Below are positions 7,274 to 16,586 of a stretch of DNA of 64,000 bases, piece after piece (position 1 is the stretch's first letter; each line of letters starts with the position of its first letter). The position numbers and the translations under genes were made by a program. This DNA comes from Lacipirellulaceae bacterium (GTDB lineage: Bacteria > Planctomycetota > Planctomycetia > Pirellulales > Lacipirellulaceae), in the NCBI GenBank assembly GCA_040218535.1, contig JAVJRG010000005.1:1-64000 (forward strand). Reading direction: 5' to 3'. Under the pieces are notes generated by a model. The model did no database searches. It was not told where the DNA came from and saw only the letters and a program-made list of their open reading frames with translations.

Positions 7274-9829
7274 ATGCCTGCACCTGAGTCGCCACGTTCC
7301 GAAAAGGATCTTTCCGATCCCCACGAGACCCAACGCGAAAGCCCTCAGTCGACGAAGGGGGGCGAGGCGAAGCACCGCGGGACTCACGCCACACGTGTCC
7401 CCGAACCTGAAGAGGTGCGCGGGGAACGTGAACGCTTTACGATCCTGCGGCCCCATGCTGACGGTGGGCTGGGTAGGGTAGTCGTCGCTTACGACTGGCA
7501 GCTCAGCCGCGAGATCGCGCTCAAAGAGATTCTTCCCGCCCACGCGGACGATCGCGTCAGCCGTCAACGTTTTCTTCGCGAAGCCGAGATCACTGGGGCG
7601 CTTGAGCATCCGGGCATTGTCCCCGTGTATAGCTTGGGCGAGTTTGCCGACGGGCGACCGTTCTATGCGATGCGGTTTATTCTGGGTGAGGATCTTCGCA
7701 AAGCGATTGAGCAGTTCCACGGAAAGAAACCGACGCGCCTCTCAGACAATTTCGAGCTGCGGCAGTTGCTCGGCCGATTCGTTGATGTGTGCCAGGCAAT
7801 CGATTACTCGCACCATCGGGGAGTCGTGCATCGCGATATCAAGCCCGAGAATATCATGCTCGGCGACTATGGCGAGACGCTCGTCGTGGACTGGGGACTC
7901 GCGCGCCCCACCGACGACACGCCAACGGTAACTGATGCCGCCGAGACGACGGTCACTCGCTCGGGACGACTGACCTCGCGATCGAATCACCCTCAGTCCA
8001 CACGAAAGGTCAGCCCTTCCCCCCAATCGAACCCCTCGCACACCCGCGACGGCCAGGTGGTCGGAACGCCAGCTTACATGAGCCCCGAGCAGGCCGTTGG
8101 CCGTCTTGATCTCTTAGGGCCCGCCGCGGACATCTACAGTCTGGGGGCGACACTCTATCATTTGCTTACGGGATCCTCGCCGATTGACGGCAGCACCAGC
8201 GACATTCTGGCACGTGTCCAGCGGGGTCATTTTCCACCACCGCGCGAGCGGAACCCGCTCGTCCCTAAACCGCTCGAAGCGATTTGTCTCAAGGCAATGC
8301 ATCGTCAGCCAGAGGCTCGTTACGGCAGTGCAGCGGAGTTGGCTCTTGATCTGGAGCATTACCTCGCCGACGAGCGAGTCGAAGCCTTCGACGAGCCGCT
8401 GTGGATGCGAACTTGGCGTTGGGTACGCAACCATCGCACAGCCGTGCTGAGCACGATGGCGGCTGCAACGGTGGCGCTCGTCGCGCTGACCGCGGGGGTG
8501 ATTCTGCTAGGAGCCGCCAACCAGCGAGAGCGAGCCGCCAAAGATCAGGCGACTGCTAATTATGCGGAGTCTGTCAAACAGCGTGACCGTGCTGAGGAGA
8601 ACTTCCGGCTCGCTCAGGAAGCGGTCCGCGAGTATTACGTGCAAGTCAGCGAAGAAACACTGCTCAATCAACCGGGAATGCAGCCTTTGCGAAACGCCCT
8701 GCTCGAACGTTCGCTTGCCTACTTCCAGCGATTCTTGGAGCAACGCAAAGACGATCCGAGTGTCCGCAGCGAGTTGGCTTTAGCCGCTTACTATGTCGGG
8801 CAGATAACCGAGACCGTCGATTCACCGAAGGCGGCTTTGCCGTTTTATCATCAATCGCTTTCGCACTACGAAACGTTATTCGAGGAGTCGGAAGTCGCTG
8901 CGGAGTTAAAGTCTGCTTATGCGCGTGTTCTGAACGCCATCGGCGGTGCCCATCAGAAAATGCAAGAGCTTGATGAAGCGGAGAAGTTTTATCGTCGAGC
9001 CTTAGTTGAACGAGAAGCGATCGCCAAAAACAACACGGAGGATTACCAGCCGGCACGGGAACTGGCGAACTCGTTGATGAATCTCGCAACACTGTCGCAC
9101 CTGCGGCAAAACTATCCGGACGCGATTCGTGAAATGCAGCATGCCCAAGCGATTCGCCAGGCGCACCTCACGGGCGACTCACCGCCCCTCAAATTGCTGC
9201 GGGACTCAGCCATGGGCTATTACAATCTGGCCTTTACGCAGCTTGTCTCAGGAGCGAATGCTGAAGCGGAACGCAACTTCACTTCGGCAGAGAAGACCTT
9301 CAAACAACTGCTTGAGCGAGAACCCGAATCACTCAATCACGCGCATCGGCTAGCGATGAGCCAACGCAAACTGGGTGACTTGGCGGGTGCCTCAGGAGAC
9401 GAAAGCCGAGCGATCCGCCATTACTTGCAAGCCGAAAGCCGCCTGCAGACGCTGGTGGACAAAAACCCAAGTGTCCCCAAGTTCGCTGCCGATTTGTCGA
9501 GCGTGCTGATGAATTTGGGCGCTCAACAGTCGAAAGTGGCAGCCAAGACGCCGGCGCTAGAGACGCTAACCCGTGCGGCAACGCTGCTTGAACGATTAAA
9601 TGAAGGCGAAAGCCCCACACCACGCTATCGCCGTGACTTGGCAGTGACGCAGCGAGCCATCGGCGAGTTGCTCATTCAGCTTGAACGGGAGGATGAAGCG
9701 ACAGAGTGGCTAGAAAAGTCACGAGAATTGCTGCAACAACTCGTGCGTGAGTTTCCTGGGGAAGTGGAGTATGGAGAGTTGTTGCAGGAGACGCTGAGAC
9801 AGATCGAGCAAATCCCAAGTGCCGGTTGA
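7274..9829 (+). CDS. Transmembrane Ser/Thr protein kinase with TPR tail
   Basis: The ATG at 7274 is chosen over a TTG nine codons upstream. The 851-residue protein has a eukaryotic-type kinase domain (about 55-375): glycine loop near DGGLGRV (63-69), catalytic Lys84 in ALKEI, HRDIKPEN (186-193), and DWG (206-208) where DFG is usual. The activation segment holds an unusually long Ser/Thr/Pro-rich insert of about 50 residues before GTPAYMSPEQ. A transmembrane helix (about 390-414) leads to an extracytoplasmic part with repeated TPR-like pairs (LNAIGGAHQKMQELDEAEKF, LMNLATLSHLRQNYPDAIRE). Such kinases are abundant in planctomycetes. Substrates are unknown. Catalytic Lys and Asp are present, so activity is likely. 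Confidence 0.92.
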   Translation: MPAPESPRSEKDLSDPHETQRESPQSTKGGEAKHRGTHATRVPEPEEVRGERERFTILRPHADGGLGRVVVAYDWQLSREIALKEILPAHADDRVSRQRFLREAEITGALEHPGIVPVYSLGEFADGRPFYAMRFILGEDLRKAIEQFHGKKPTRLSDNFELRQLLGRFVDVCQAIDYSHHRGVVHRDIKPENIMLGDYGETLVVDWGLARPTDDTPTVTDAAETTVTRSGRLTSRSNHPQSTRKVSPSPQSNPSHTRDGQVVGTPAYMSPEQAVGRLDLLGPAADIYSLGATLYHLLTGSSPIDGSTSDILARVQRGHFPPPRERNPLVPKPLEAICLKAMHRQPEARYGSAAELALDLEHYLADERVEAFDEPLWMRTWRWVRNHRTAVLSTMAAATVALVALTAGVILLGAANQRERAAKDQATANYAESVKQRDRAEENFRLAQEAVREYYVQVSEETLLNQPGMQPLRNALLERSLAYFQRFLEQRKDDPSVRSELALAAYYVGQITETVDSPKAALPFYHQSLSHYETLFEESEVAAELKSAYARVLNAIGGAHQKMQELDEAEKFYRRALVEREAIAKNNTEDYQPARELANSLMNLATLSHLRQNYPDAIREMQHAQAIRQAHLTGDSPPLKLLRDSAMGYYNLAFTQLVSGANAEAERNFTSAEKTFKQLLEREPESLNHAHRLAMSQRKLGDLAGASGDESRAIRHYLQAESRLQTLVDKNPSVPKFAADLSSVLMNLGAQQSKVAAKTPALETLTRAATLLERLNEGESPTPRYRRDLAVTQRAIGELLIQLEREDEATEWLEKSRELLQQLVREFPGEVEYGELLQETLRQIEQIPSAG

Positions 9830-9897
9830 ATCCGTAACCAACAAATAAGCAGAAGTTCTTGAACGAAACCCCTTCGGGGTAAGTGTTCGACGAACAT

Positions 9898-10482
9898 CTA
9901 AGATTCGTTCAACTCATCAATCCCCTCGAGCCCAAACTCCTCGATCGGCTTATTGAGCAGATCCTTCTCGCTCGTAGCCAGCCCGGCTGCTTCGTGCTGC
10001 TCGGCGCGGCGGACTACCACGCGGTTGGAACTGACCTCGACGACCACGACCGCTTCACCCGGTTCGATGGCTCGGCCTTGGCTCACCGCATCGAGGAGCC
10101 TGTTGTCGACCAGCACATCACCGCTGGGGATCATTTTCGTCTTGGCGACGCCCACTTTGCCAACTAGCTCGCGGCGAGGATCGTGCGGCTTGGTTTCCTG
10201 CTCGTCAGGTAGCTCGCCAAGAAACGCTTTACCCATCGGCGTGTGAGGCCACGCCTTGAAGGCGAGCCCCACGACCGTCGGCACGGCGACCAGCGCAATG
10301 GCGATAAACGAGAGCCCTGTGGTTACGTCCTTGCGGAAGGCCATTACGAGACTGGCCGAGAATGCAACCAGGGCGAAAAAGCTAATCACTCCGCCCGAGG
10401 GAATGAACACTTCCAGCACGATGAGCCCGCAGCCCACCAACATGAAAACCACAGCCCAGCCAAGCGGATCGAGAAGCGTCAT
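9898..10482 (-). CDS. Short NfeD-family membrane protein
   Basis: A 194-residue protein with three hydrophobic segments (about 8-28, 34-50 and 57-77) followed by a soluble OB-like beta domain (RRELVGKVGVAKTKM, IEPGEAVVVVEVSSNRVVV). This is the layout of truncated NfeD proteins that lack the protease domain. NfeD proteins are partners of stomatin and flotillin-like SPFH proteins; here floA lies 4.5 kb away. The larger NfeD gene lies directly upstream on the same strand, separated by about 200 bp that contain an inverted repeat. The tail after the OB domain (EEFGLEGIDELNES) is extra and acidic. Confidence 0.87.
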   Translation of the reverse strand: MTLLDPLGWAVVFMLVGCGLIVLEVFIPSGGVISFFALVAFSASLVMAFRKDVTTGLSFIAIALVAVPTVVGLAFKAWPHTPMGKAFLGELPDEQETKPHDPRRELVGKVGVAKTKMIPSGDVLVDNRLLDAVSQGRAIEPGEAVVVVEVSSNRVVVRRAEQHEAAGLATSEKDLLNKPIEEFGLEGIDELNES

Positions 10483-10600
10483 CGGTGTGAGAGTTTTCAG
10501 TTGGCAGTGTTCAGTTTTCAGTGAGGACGAGAAACTGAGTTTAGCATACCAGCAAGCTTCTACCTATCGGCAGCTTGATACCGAGGAGCGATCTCGTTCA

Positions 10601-10670
10601 TCCTAACCCGAAGCGTGAGCGAGGGGCCACGCTATCACAACTTTTCCCTCGCTTACGCTTCGGGTTAGGA
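10601..10670. repeat. Inverted pair of 25-bp palindromic repeats
   Basis: Two facing copies (10601-10625 and 10646-10670) of TCCTAACCCGAAGCG plus an arm of GAGC-type sequence; they differ at one base in the core (GTGAG against GTAAG). The pair can fold into a 25-bp stem with a 20-base loop between the two NfeD genes. It may weaken read-through. Confidence 0.75.
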
Positions 10671-10684
10671 ATGAGGAAGCCACT

Positions 10685-12985
10685 CTACCCCACAGCACGG
10701 ACCACCACGCGCGTCGCTTTGGCGTCGACGACGATGATTGAAGTGCCGCGGTCAAGTGGTTCGCCTTCGGCGACGACGTCGACCAGTTCGTCGGCGATCA
10801 GTGCTTTGCCGGTCGGGCGAAGGTCCGTGCGGGCGACGCCCCCTTGGCCAATGAGATGCGAGTAGTCGGCAAGGACCTCGCGGTGCTCTTGTTCGATGCG
10901 TTCCTCCGGCGCAGGCGGTTCGAGCATGATGCGATTAAATACGGGTGCATTGGGAAGGTACCGACGGAACGTCATCCCCAGGGCAATCACGCCCACAAAG
11001 GCTCCGGCCACCACGGTCAGCGAACGGCGCAGCTCGCCCATTTGCACTTCCGTTCTCGGAATTACGAACGTCTGGCTAGCAAGTACAAGGGACAGGATGA
11101 CCATCGCCCCACCACCAAGCCCAAAGATGCCAAAGCCGGGCAGAACGAAGACTTCGAGCAAGATAAAGAACAGTCCGGCGATGAAGAGCAACGCTTCCAA
11201 CCAACCGGCCGTTTGATCGAGCGACTTGCTCCAGAAGAATAAGAGGAAAGCCACGGCGGCAACAAAAGCGCCGATGCCCACGCCTGGCGTCTTCACTTCG
11301 ATGTAGAGTCCGGCCAAGCCAATCATCACCAGCAGGGTCGCGAGAGCTGGAGAGGCAAGTGCTTCGATGAGTTGTAAGGCCCAGTTCGTTTCGACTAATG
11401 GTGGAGCTTCTTCGAACCCGTAAAGCTGCCAGAGCTGGTCCGAGTTCTCGACAACGGTCGTCGCGACTCCCTTCTGTTGCGCCACATTCCCTTCGAGCTT
11501 CAACGAGCCACCATCGACAAGTGGAGCAGCGGCCCGCCGCCAGTCAGCGCTATCCTTACGCTGCTCGGCTTCCGCCTCGCTCATGAGACGCGTCTGTCCG
11601 GTGGTTTTGTTGGTGTACTCGAAGATCTCGATCGAGGGATCGATCGTTGCGCTCAAGAGCGACCAACTCTTTCGCCGAACGTCCGCCAGATCGCGAACGC
11701 TAACAAGCGCTGCGGAAAGCTCATCGAACTCGTCGTTCTCGTTTTTCTGGTTTGGAACCTGGAAAGGATTCTCGGGGGCGACCTTCCGATTGTCTTTGGG
11801 TGGCGGGGCGATCGGCTGACCCGCGGCAAGCGTTGCTTCGGGGTGCATGACCAAGCGGTCGCAGGCCAGTGCAATCAACGCAGCTCCGCCGCGGGCTTCT
11901 GAAGGAACGTAAGCGACGGTCAGCACGGTCGCGTCTAATCGACCAAGGATGTTGGCCAGTGCGGCACTCGCTCCAAGATCACCGCCGGAGCTCTCGATCC
12001 GCACGCCGATCCAATTCGCACCTCGTTTGAGTTCGCGCCCGATGAGAGTTTCTAGCTGGCTGGCGGTGCTCGGCGTGATACGACCACGAATCTCTAGCAA
12101 GATCGGCACGCGATCCTCGACCAACGTGCGATCGATCTCCAATGCTTTGACGGGAATGTCGAGACCACGAGCGACGGTCGTCAGGTCGTCGGCCAGTCGT
12201 TGGACGAAGCCGAACTGCCGCCCTTCGCGACCCGAGAACCTCGCCAACGCCCCAGGGGCGACAATGGTTTCCTCCGCGATTACTTCGCTGTCCTTCCGAA
12301 ACTCTTCCAGCTCATCGGCGGTCAAGAAAAGCGTGCGGTTCTCGCTTTCGACTTGAATGACCTCCGCTCGGGGGTCGAGCATCGCGGCGACCAAAGCGAG
12401 AGGAACGTTTCTGCGTGTCTCGGCGATTTCCTGATACGCAGCACGGACCGTGGCGGTCAGGCCCTCGCGCTCGTCGACGCCGGCCTCGCCAATCTCGGCT
12501 TCCGACGCCATCAGGATCTGCTCGCAGGCGATCACGGGCAACACTGAGTGCCCGCGAATCGTTTGCGGGAGATAAGCGATCGTCTTGATTTCCGCCATTT
12601 CGCGACTGGCAAGAAAACGCGCGAGCGAAAAGGCACGTTCAAATTGACTTCCCGCTCCGCCCGCTGCATCAGCCGCCTTCGGCTCGAATCGAAGCACCAA
12701 GATTGGTCGATTGGGGTCGCCCTGCTCCCGGGCTTTGGCAATCAACTGATCGCGAACACGTAGTAAGCTTTGCCGCAGCGATTGGTCCGCGTTCCCAGTA
12801 ATCGGAAGCGGCACGGGCAAGAGGGCCGCTGGCGTCGAAGAGACTTCTTGCTCTGGAGCCTCGCCGTCCAGTGCTGCCTCTTGTGCGGTCGCTTCGCCCG
12901 AGGGGAATGTCCCAGAGAGGAATGCAAGCGCGCAGAAGCACAGCCCTAAGCTCGTGTTCCAGATAATTGAGCGAAGGCTCGTCAT
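10685..12985 (-). CDS. Long NfeD-family protein with two ClpP-like domains
   Basis: The ATG giving MTSLRSIIWNTS supports a signal peptide ending near ATAQ; a TTG 17 codons upstream is less likely. The 766-residue protein has two crotonase/ClpP-like domains (about 75-190 and 290-400), four to five transmembrane segments (about 535-690) and a C-terminal NfeD OB domain (GQGGVARTDLRPTGKAL to the end). Normally a Ser-Lys dyad in this class cleaves stomatin-like proteins. My alignment by eye puts Gly at the usual nucleophile position in both domains (IRGHSVLP and SEARGGAALI), so proteolysis may be lost. It may instead scaffold FloA-type microdomains. Length exceeds the usual 430-450 residues because of the duplicated domain. 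Confidence 0.87.
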   Translation of the reverse strand: MTSLRSIIWNTSLGLCFCALAFLSGTFPSGEATAQEAALDGEAPEQEVSSTPAALLPVPLPITGNADQSLRQSLLRVRDQLIAKAREQGDPNRPILVLRFEPKAADAAGGAGSQFERAFSLARFLASREMAEIKTIAYLPQTIRGHSVLPVIACEQILMASEAEIGEAGVDEREGLTATVRAAYQEIAETRRNVPLALVAAMLDPRAEVIQVESENRTLFLTADELEEFRKDSEVIAEETIVAPGALARFSGREGRQFGFVQRLADDLTTVARGLDIPVKALEIDRTLVEDRVPILLEIRGRITPSTASQLETLIGRELKRGANWIGVRIESSGGDLGASAALANILGRLDATVLTVAYVPSEARGGAALIALACDRLVMHPEATLAAGQPIAPPPKDNRKVAPENPFQVPNQKNENDEFDELSAALVSVRDLADVRRKSWSLLSATIDPSIEIFEYTNKTTGQTRLMSEAEAEQRKDSADWRRAAAPLVDGGSLKLEGNVAQQKGVATTVVENSDQLWQLYGFEEAPPLVETNWALQLIEALASPALATLLVMIGLAGLYIEVKTPGVGIGAFVAAVAFLLFFWSKSLDQTAGWLEALLFIAGLFFILLEVFVLPGFGIFGLGGGAMVILSLVLASQTFVIPRTEVQMGELRRSLTVVAGAFVGVIALGMTFRRYLPNAPVFNRIMLEPPAPEERIEQEHREVLADYSHLIGQGGVARTDLRPTGKALIADELVDVVAEGEPLDRGTSIIVVDAKATRVVVRAVG

Positions 12986-13157
12986 GCTCTGCTCCTCGCA
13001 CCCGATGGATTTTCCGTAGCCGCCTCTCACTAGCAATTATACGTTTCGCTCTTGGGGGAGCAAAGCAAGCAGCCGAGGACCGCGGTTTTGAGACCGTTTC
13101 TATTCGTATTCGTTAGGCAACCGCAGATATTGGGAGGAAAACAACGGCAGAGGCGTG

Positions 13158-14048
13158 CTAACGATAATCGGCCTGCGTTGCCATTCTAAGCTGGCCGGAG
13201 ATTCCGTAATGGAGGATGCCACCTTCGGTTGGCTGGGTCGTCGACATGCCGATAGGGCCAGAGAGTTCGGCGGAGAGGATTCGGCAAGTTTCAATCTCAA
13301 TGGCAACTTGGCCAGCAACAACCATCTGCATGGGTGAGGTTTCGTTAGGCATGGTTTCGATCTTTGCGTCAAAGATCGCCAGTGGGCTTTGGTTTTTGGC
13401 CGAGGGTTGGACCTCCCGGAGCGTCAGTTCGAATCGCTTGATGCCGCCCATGTCGTCATTCATCCCGAAGAGGCTCTTCGCCACTTTCCGTGGAACCAGC
13501 AGACGTTGTCCCACTTGTGGTTGCTTCTCTAGCAAGTGCTTGGCAAGCAAGTTGGGTTTGCCGAGTGTCTTCAGTGAGTCGGCGACGATCTTGTACTCCT
13601 CAAGCGGCGGCATTTCCCCCTTGAGGTCGGTGATCGTTGTTTTCTCACCAACGCGGCTAAACAGGTACGACTTGCCTTCGACCGGTTGAGGATCGTCGAG
13701 GGAGGGGCTCGTTTCGCCGGGCACCACCATACGCGACAGAGGAAAACTAACGCGTGCCGCCTTGAACTTTTCACCATCAACCTGTGTGACCTCAATGGCC
13801 CGTTTTTGGCGGCGAACCATCTTATCTTCGCTCTCGTGAGCCGTCTGGCCGGACTGCGAGATGACCGTCTTCAAGTTGATTTCAACGGCGACCTGCTGCT
13901 GGACGCGATCGCCGATGCGTGTGGGGATCTGGGAGAAGCGAACTCTTGGATGCCCGACTGCTGAATTGGCGAATGCGTTTGACGGCGAAACCGCAAGCGT
14001 CACGGCAAACGCCAACGAGAAACGAATGAACAGATCGTGGAATTTCAT
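13158..14048 (-). CDS. Secreted protein, unknown function
   Basis: A 296-residue protein with a signal peptide (MKFHDLFIRFSLAFAVTLAV, cleavage near AFA-NS). The mature protein is mostly beta-type with alternating charged residues (QQQVAVEINLKTVISQSG, YLFSRVGEKTTITDLKG) and a conserved-looking C-terminal half (GVAIEIETCRI-type strands, LRMATQADYR end). I recognise no named domain; proteins of this build occur in Pirellulales as periplasmic proteins of unknown role. It starts at an ATG. A palindrome lies 18 bp upstream of the start, on the side of the next gene. Confidence 0.7.
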   Translation of the reverse strand: MKFHDLFIRFSLAFAVTLAVSPSNAFANSAVGHPRVRFSQIPTRIGDRVQQQVAVEINLKTVISQSGQTAHESEDKMVRRQKRAIEVTQVDGEKFKAARVSFPLSRMVVPGETSPSLDDPQPVEGKSYLFSRVGEKTTITDLKGEMPPLEEYKIVADSLKTLGKPNLLAKHLLEKQPQVGQRLLVPRKVAKSLFGMNDDMGGIKRFELTLREVQPSAKNQSPLAIFDAKIETMPNETSPMQMVVAGQVAIEIETCRILSAELSGPIGMSTTQPTEGGILHYGISGQLRMATQADYR

Positions 14049-14065
14049 TTCAGCGCCTCGTTTCG

Positions 14066-14088
14066 CCGCGGTGCTTGCACCGCGCTAG
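14066..14088 (-). repeat. CTAGC-GCGGTGC palindromic repeat
   Basis: On the minus strand this reads CTAG, CGCGGTGC, AA, GCACCGCGG: a perfect 8-bp stem with a two-base loop. The arms match the element at 47864-47890 (GCGGTGC and GCACCGC), which places both in one family. Confidence 0.65.
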
Positions 14089-14171
14089 TGTTGTTAAGAA
14101 AGCGCCGCGGATGATCGAAACCTTACGCGCAAGGGTCAAGAGCAAGTCAGCAGAACAACCCGAAGCGGACC

Positions 14172-15047
14172 CTACGAACGTAGCATCGCCTCGAGCGCCG
14201 CCAGTGCAACCGGCCAGCGTTGTTGTCCGTTTTGCACCGTGTTCCACCACTGCCAGAGCGTGTTGGCGGCACCGGCTGGTAGGTCGCTCGTGAGGTGCCA
14301 GGCGGCTAGGGCGGCTTCGATTTTCTGGGTGTCACACGTCGTCAACTCCACCTCTTCCCCGGCGGCTAGCGCTGCGGGGAGGTTTGCTAGCGGAGCAACC
14401 ACGGCGAGCCGCGCTGGCGAGACTTGGTCAGTGAACGCTGCTAAGTCGTAATTCAATTGGGCCAGCAGCCAGGCCAGTCGCACGGTTTCGGGAATCTCTG
14501 CCACAGGGTTGGTCAGAACGGCTTCGTAGACGACTCGATTGTTCCTGGAATGTGCCGTCCCGTGGCCGCCGACGTAGGGCGAAACAAGGATCACCTCGGC
14601 AAACTCTGGCACAATCGCCGGGTCGGTCATTCGGCCCATCGCTCGCAGCAACCCAGGCCCGCGTGCTTCCCACTGCTCCTGCAGCGGGCGACCACGGACT
14701 GCGAGCTGCTCAGCCACTTCTGGTTGAACTTTCAGGAGCGCCGCTTCGAGGCCCGTGATATGGCCTTCCAAATGAGAGACCGCCGTCGGGTCGCCCGTGG
14801 TCAGGCGGGCAACAGTTCGCTCCGCTAGTTCACGATTGTTTTCGTATTCCGCGGAGAGGCTGCACAACTCAAGGAGAGCTTTCCGCGGATCACCGAGCAT
14901 CATCAACTCGGTATGCAAAGCGGCTGCTACGGGAGCAATCGCAACTGCTAGCTGATCGTCAACGGTTGGCAGTCCTTGTTGCTGGCAAACAGCAGCGTGC
15001 AAGCACGTCGCCGACAGGCTCGTCCTCCAACGAAGTTCAAGGCTCAT
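14172..15047 (-). CDS. Helical protein of unknown function
   Basis: A 291-residue cytoplasmic-looking protein, rich in Ala and Leu, with no signal peptide or membrane segment. Sequence such as LAWLLAQLNYDLAAFTDQV, RVVYEAVLTNPVAEIPETV and LWQWWNTVQNGQQRWPVAL suggests an all-helical bundle. I recognise no family; it looks like a lineage-specific planctomycete protein. It starts at an ATG with no clear ribosome binding site and appears to be transcribed alone, divergent from the next gene. Nothing in the sequence shows a catalytic motif. Confidence 0.7.
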   Translation of the reverse strand: MSLELRWRTSLSATCLHAAVCQQQGLPTVDDQLAVAIAPVAAALHTELMMLGDPRKALLELCSLSAEYENNRELAERTVARLTTGDPTAVSHLEGHITGLEAALLKVQPEVAEQLAVRGRPLQEQWEARGPGLLRAMGRMTDPAIVPEFAEVILVSPYVGGHGTAHSRNNRVVYEAVLTNPVAEIPETVRLAWLLAQLNYDLAAFTDQVSPARLAVVAPLANLPAALAAGEEVELTTCDTQKIEAALAAWHLTSDLPAGAANTLWQWWNTVQNGQQRWPVALAALEAMLRS

Positions 15048-15189
15048 CCAAAAATCCCTGTTTCAAGTAGCCGAAAGCCACGATTCTAGTCGCTCTGGCG
15101 GTCTGGTGTCACGCCTGCTACTCTCCGCCGCACCCTCAGGTTCCCGGCTTACGGGTGCCGTGCCTTTCAGTTTGTTTCGAGTTCACTCC

Positions 15190-16326
15190 ATGTTCAATTT
15201 CTTGCGTGCTGTTCGCTTGGCATTTGCCGTCATCCTAAGCTTGGTCACGGCGGCGAACGCTCAAACCTCGCCTTATCAGCAGCCAGCACAGCAGCGGTCT
15301 CAGAACGTTGCCGCGACGCCGCAGCGTTATCCCCAAGTCGATCAGCCGCAGATCCAACAGACGCAAGCGACCACCGACGCGCGAATTGCTGACAGCCGTG
15401 GTCTCGCGAACGGTGGTGTGAACCGGCAACCGAGTTATCAGCCCCTCGACCAGCGTCAGCCGGCAGGACAGCTCGGCCAACCCATTGCTCCCGGAGTACA
15501 GCAGGCAGTCCAAGCGCCGCCACAGCAAGCTCCGCCGTTTCAGTTGACGGACGTCGAGCGGCAATTCGTCCGGCAGATTCTTGAGATGTGGGAGAATCGC
15601 AGCAACGAGGTCAAGACGTTCAACGCCGACTTCGTTCGTTGGGAATACAATCACGCCTTTGGCGGAGTCGACCGTGCGATGACGCAAAGCGACGGTCAGC
15701 TCACTTACTCGAAGCCCGACAAGGGGAGCTTCTACATCAAGAAGATTCACCGTTGGGTTGCCGAGGTTCCAAAGAATACCGCCAAGGATGCACCCGGAAA
15801 CTGGGTCGAACAGAAAAACGAAGTTGGAGAGCATTGGGTTTGTGACGGCAAAGCCATCTACGAATACGTCCAACGCGCCAAGGAGCTGCGCGTCCAGTCG
15901 ATTCCCCCAGAGATGCGTGGCGAAGCGATCGTCAACGGTCCGTTGCCGTTCTTGTTTGGAGCAAAGGCAGATGATTTGGAGCGGCGCTATTGGATTCGCT
16001 CCAAGCAGTCGGATCCTGAAACGATTTGGCTGGAGGCTTACCCCCGATGGCAAGCCGATGCCGCGAACTACCGCATGGTGGACGTCATGCTTGATCGCAA
16101 GACCATGCTTCCTAAAGCGATCCAGGTGCACGAGCCCAACGGGCAGAGCCGTAGCGCTTATATGTTTAAGTCGCCGACGATCAACGGCAAGCTGGATGGC
16201 CTGCTTGGTAACATCTTCAGCGCCCCGCGGACTCCACTCGGCTGGAAACGTGTGGTCGAGCCAGCCCCAGCAGCAGCTCAAGGCTCGCTGCCCCAAGCCA
16301 AGCAATCGCAAGCGATCCAACGCTGA
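15190..16326 (+). CDS. TIGR03009-type secreted planctomycete protein
   Basis: The ATG giving MFNFLRAVRLAFAVILSLV starts a clear signal peptide (cleavage near ANA-QT); a GTG 28 codons upstream is less likely. The 378-residue protein has a Gln/Pro-rich linker (about 25-115) and then a conserved region starting FQLTDVERQFVRQILEMW, with EVKTFNADFVRWEY and HWVCDGKAIYEY. I recall this pattern as the planctomycete domain TIGR03009, related in outline to the LolA/LolB-like outer-membrane lipoprotein carrier fold. The Gln/Ala-rich tail is low complexity. A role in envelope lipid or lipoprotein handling is suggested by the fold only. Confidence 0.78.
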   Translation: MFNFLRAVRLAFAVILSLVTAANAQTSPYQQPAQQRSQNVAATPQRYPQVDQPQIQQTQATTDARIADSRGLANGGVNRQPSYQPLDQRQPAGQLGQPIAPGVQQAVQAPPQQAPPFQLTDVERQFVRQILEMWENRSNEVKTFNADFVRWEYNHAFGGVDRAMTQSDGQLTYSKPDKGSFYIKKIHRWVAEVPKNTAKDAPGNWVEQKNEVGEHWVCDGKAIYEYVQRAKELRVQSIPPEMRGEAIVNGPLPFLFGAKADDLERRYWIRSKQSDPETIWLEAYPRWQADAANYRMVDVMLDRKTMLPKAIQVHEPNGQSRSAYMFKSPTINGKLDGLLGNIFSAPRTPLGWKRVVEPAPAAAQGSLPQAKQSQAIQR

Positions 16327-16339
16327 GCGACACATCAAT

Positions 16340-16410
16340 ACAAGCCCGACGCGCAAGCGAGTGAATCACTCGGTAGTCACCAGTTCACTCGCTTGCGCGT
16401 CGGGCTTGTA
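16340..16410. repeat. Perfect 26-bp inverted repeat (ACAAGCCCGACGCG type)
   Basis: The two arms (16340-16365 and 16384-16410) are exact reverse complements over 26 bp, with an 18-base loop. The sequence contains AAGCCCGACGCGCAAGCGAG. A diverged pair of the same kind lies at 19868-19940. It follows the stop of the preceding gene by 13 bp and has a short T-containing tail, so it may also act as a terminator. Confidence 0.8.
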
Positions 16411-16586
16411 TTTCGTTGCAATCGCTACAAGCGTGCTGATATGAATCGCATCAGCGAAGTTTGCCAATCGGCGGAGCCGGGAGCAAGTCGCAACTAGCTT
16501 GCGTAGTAGGCTTGAAGAGAACGTCCCGGCGAGCCCCAATCCGTTAGAATCGGGCTCGCGGCTAATCTCGTATTGCGATCTCTTCG

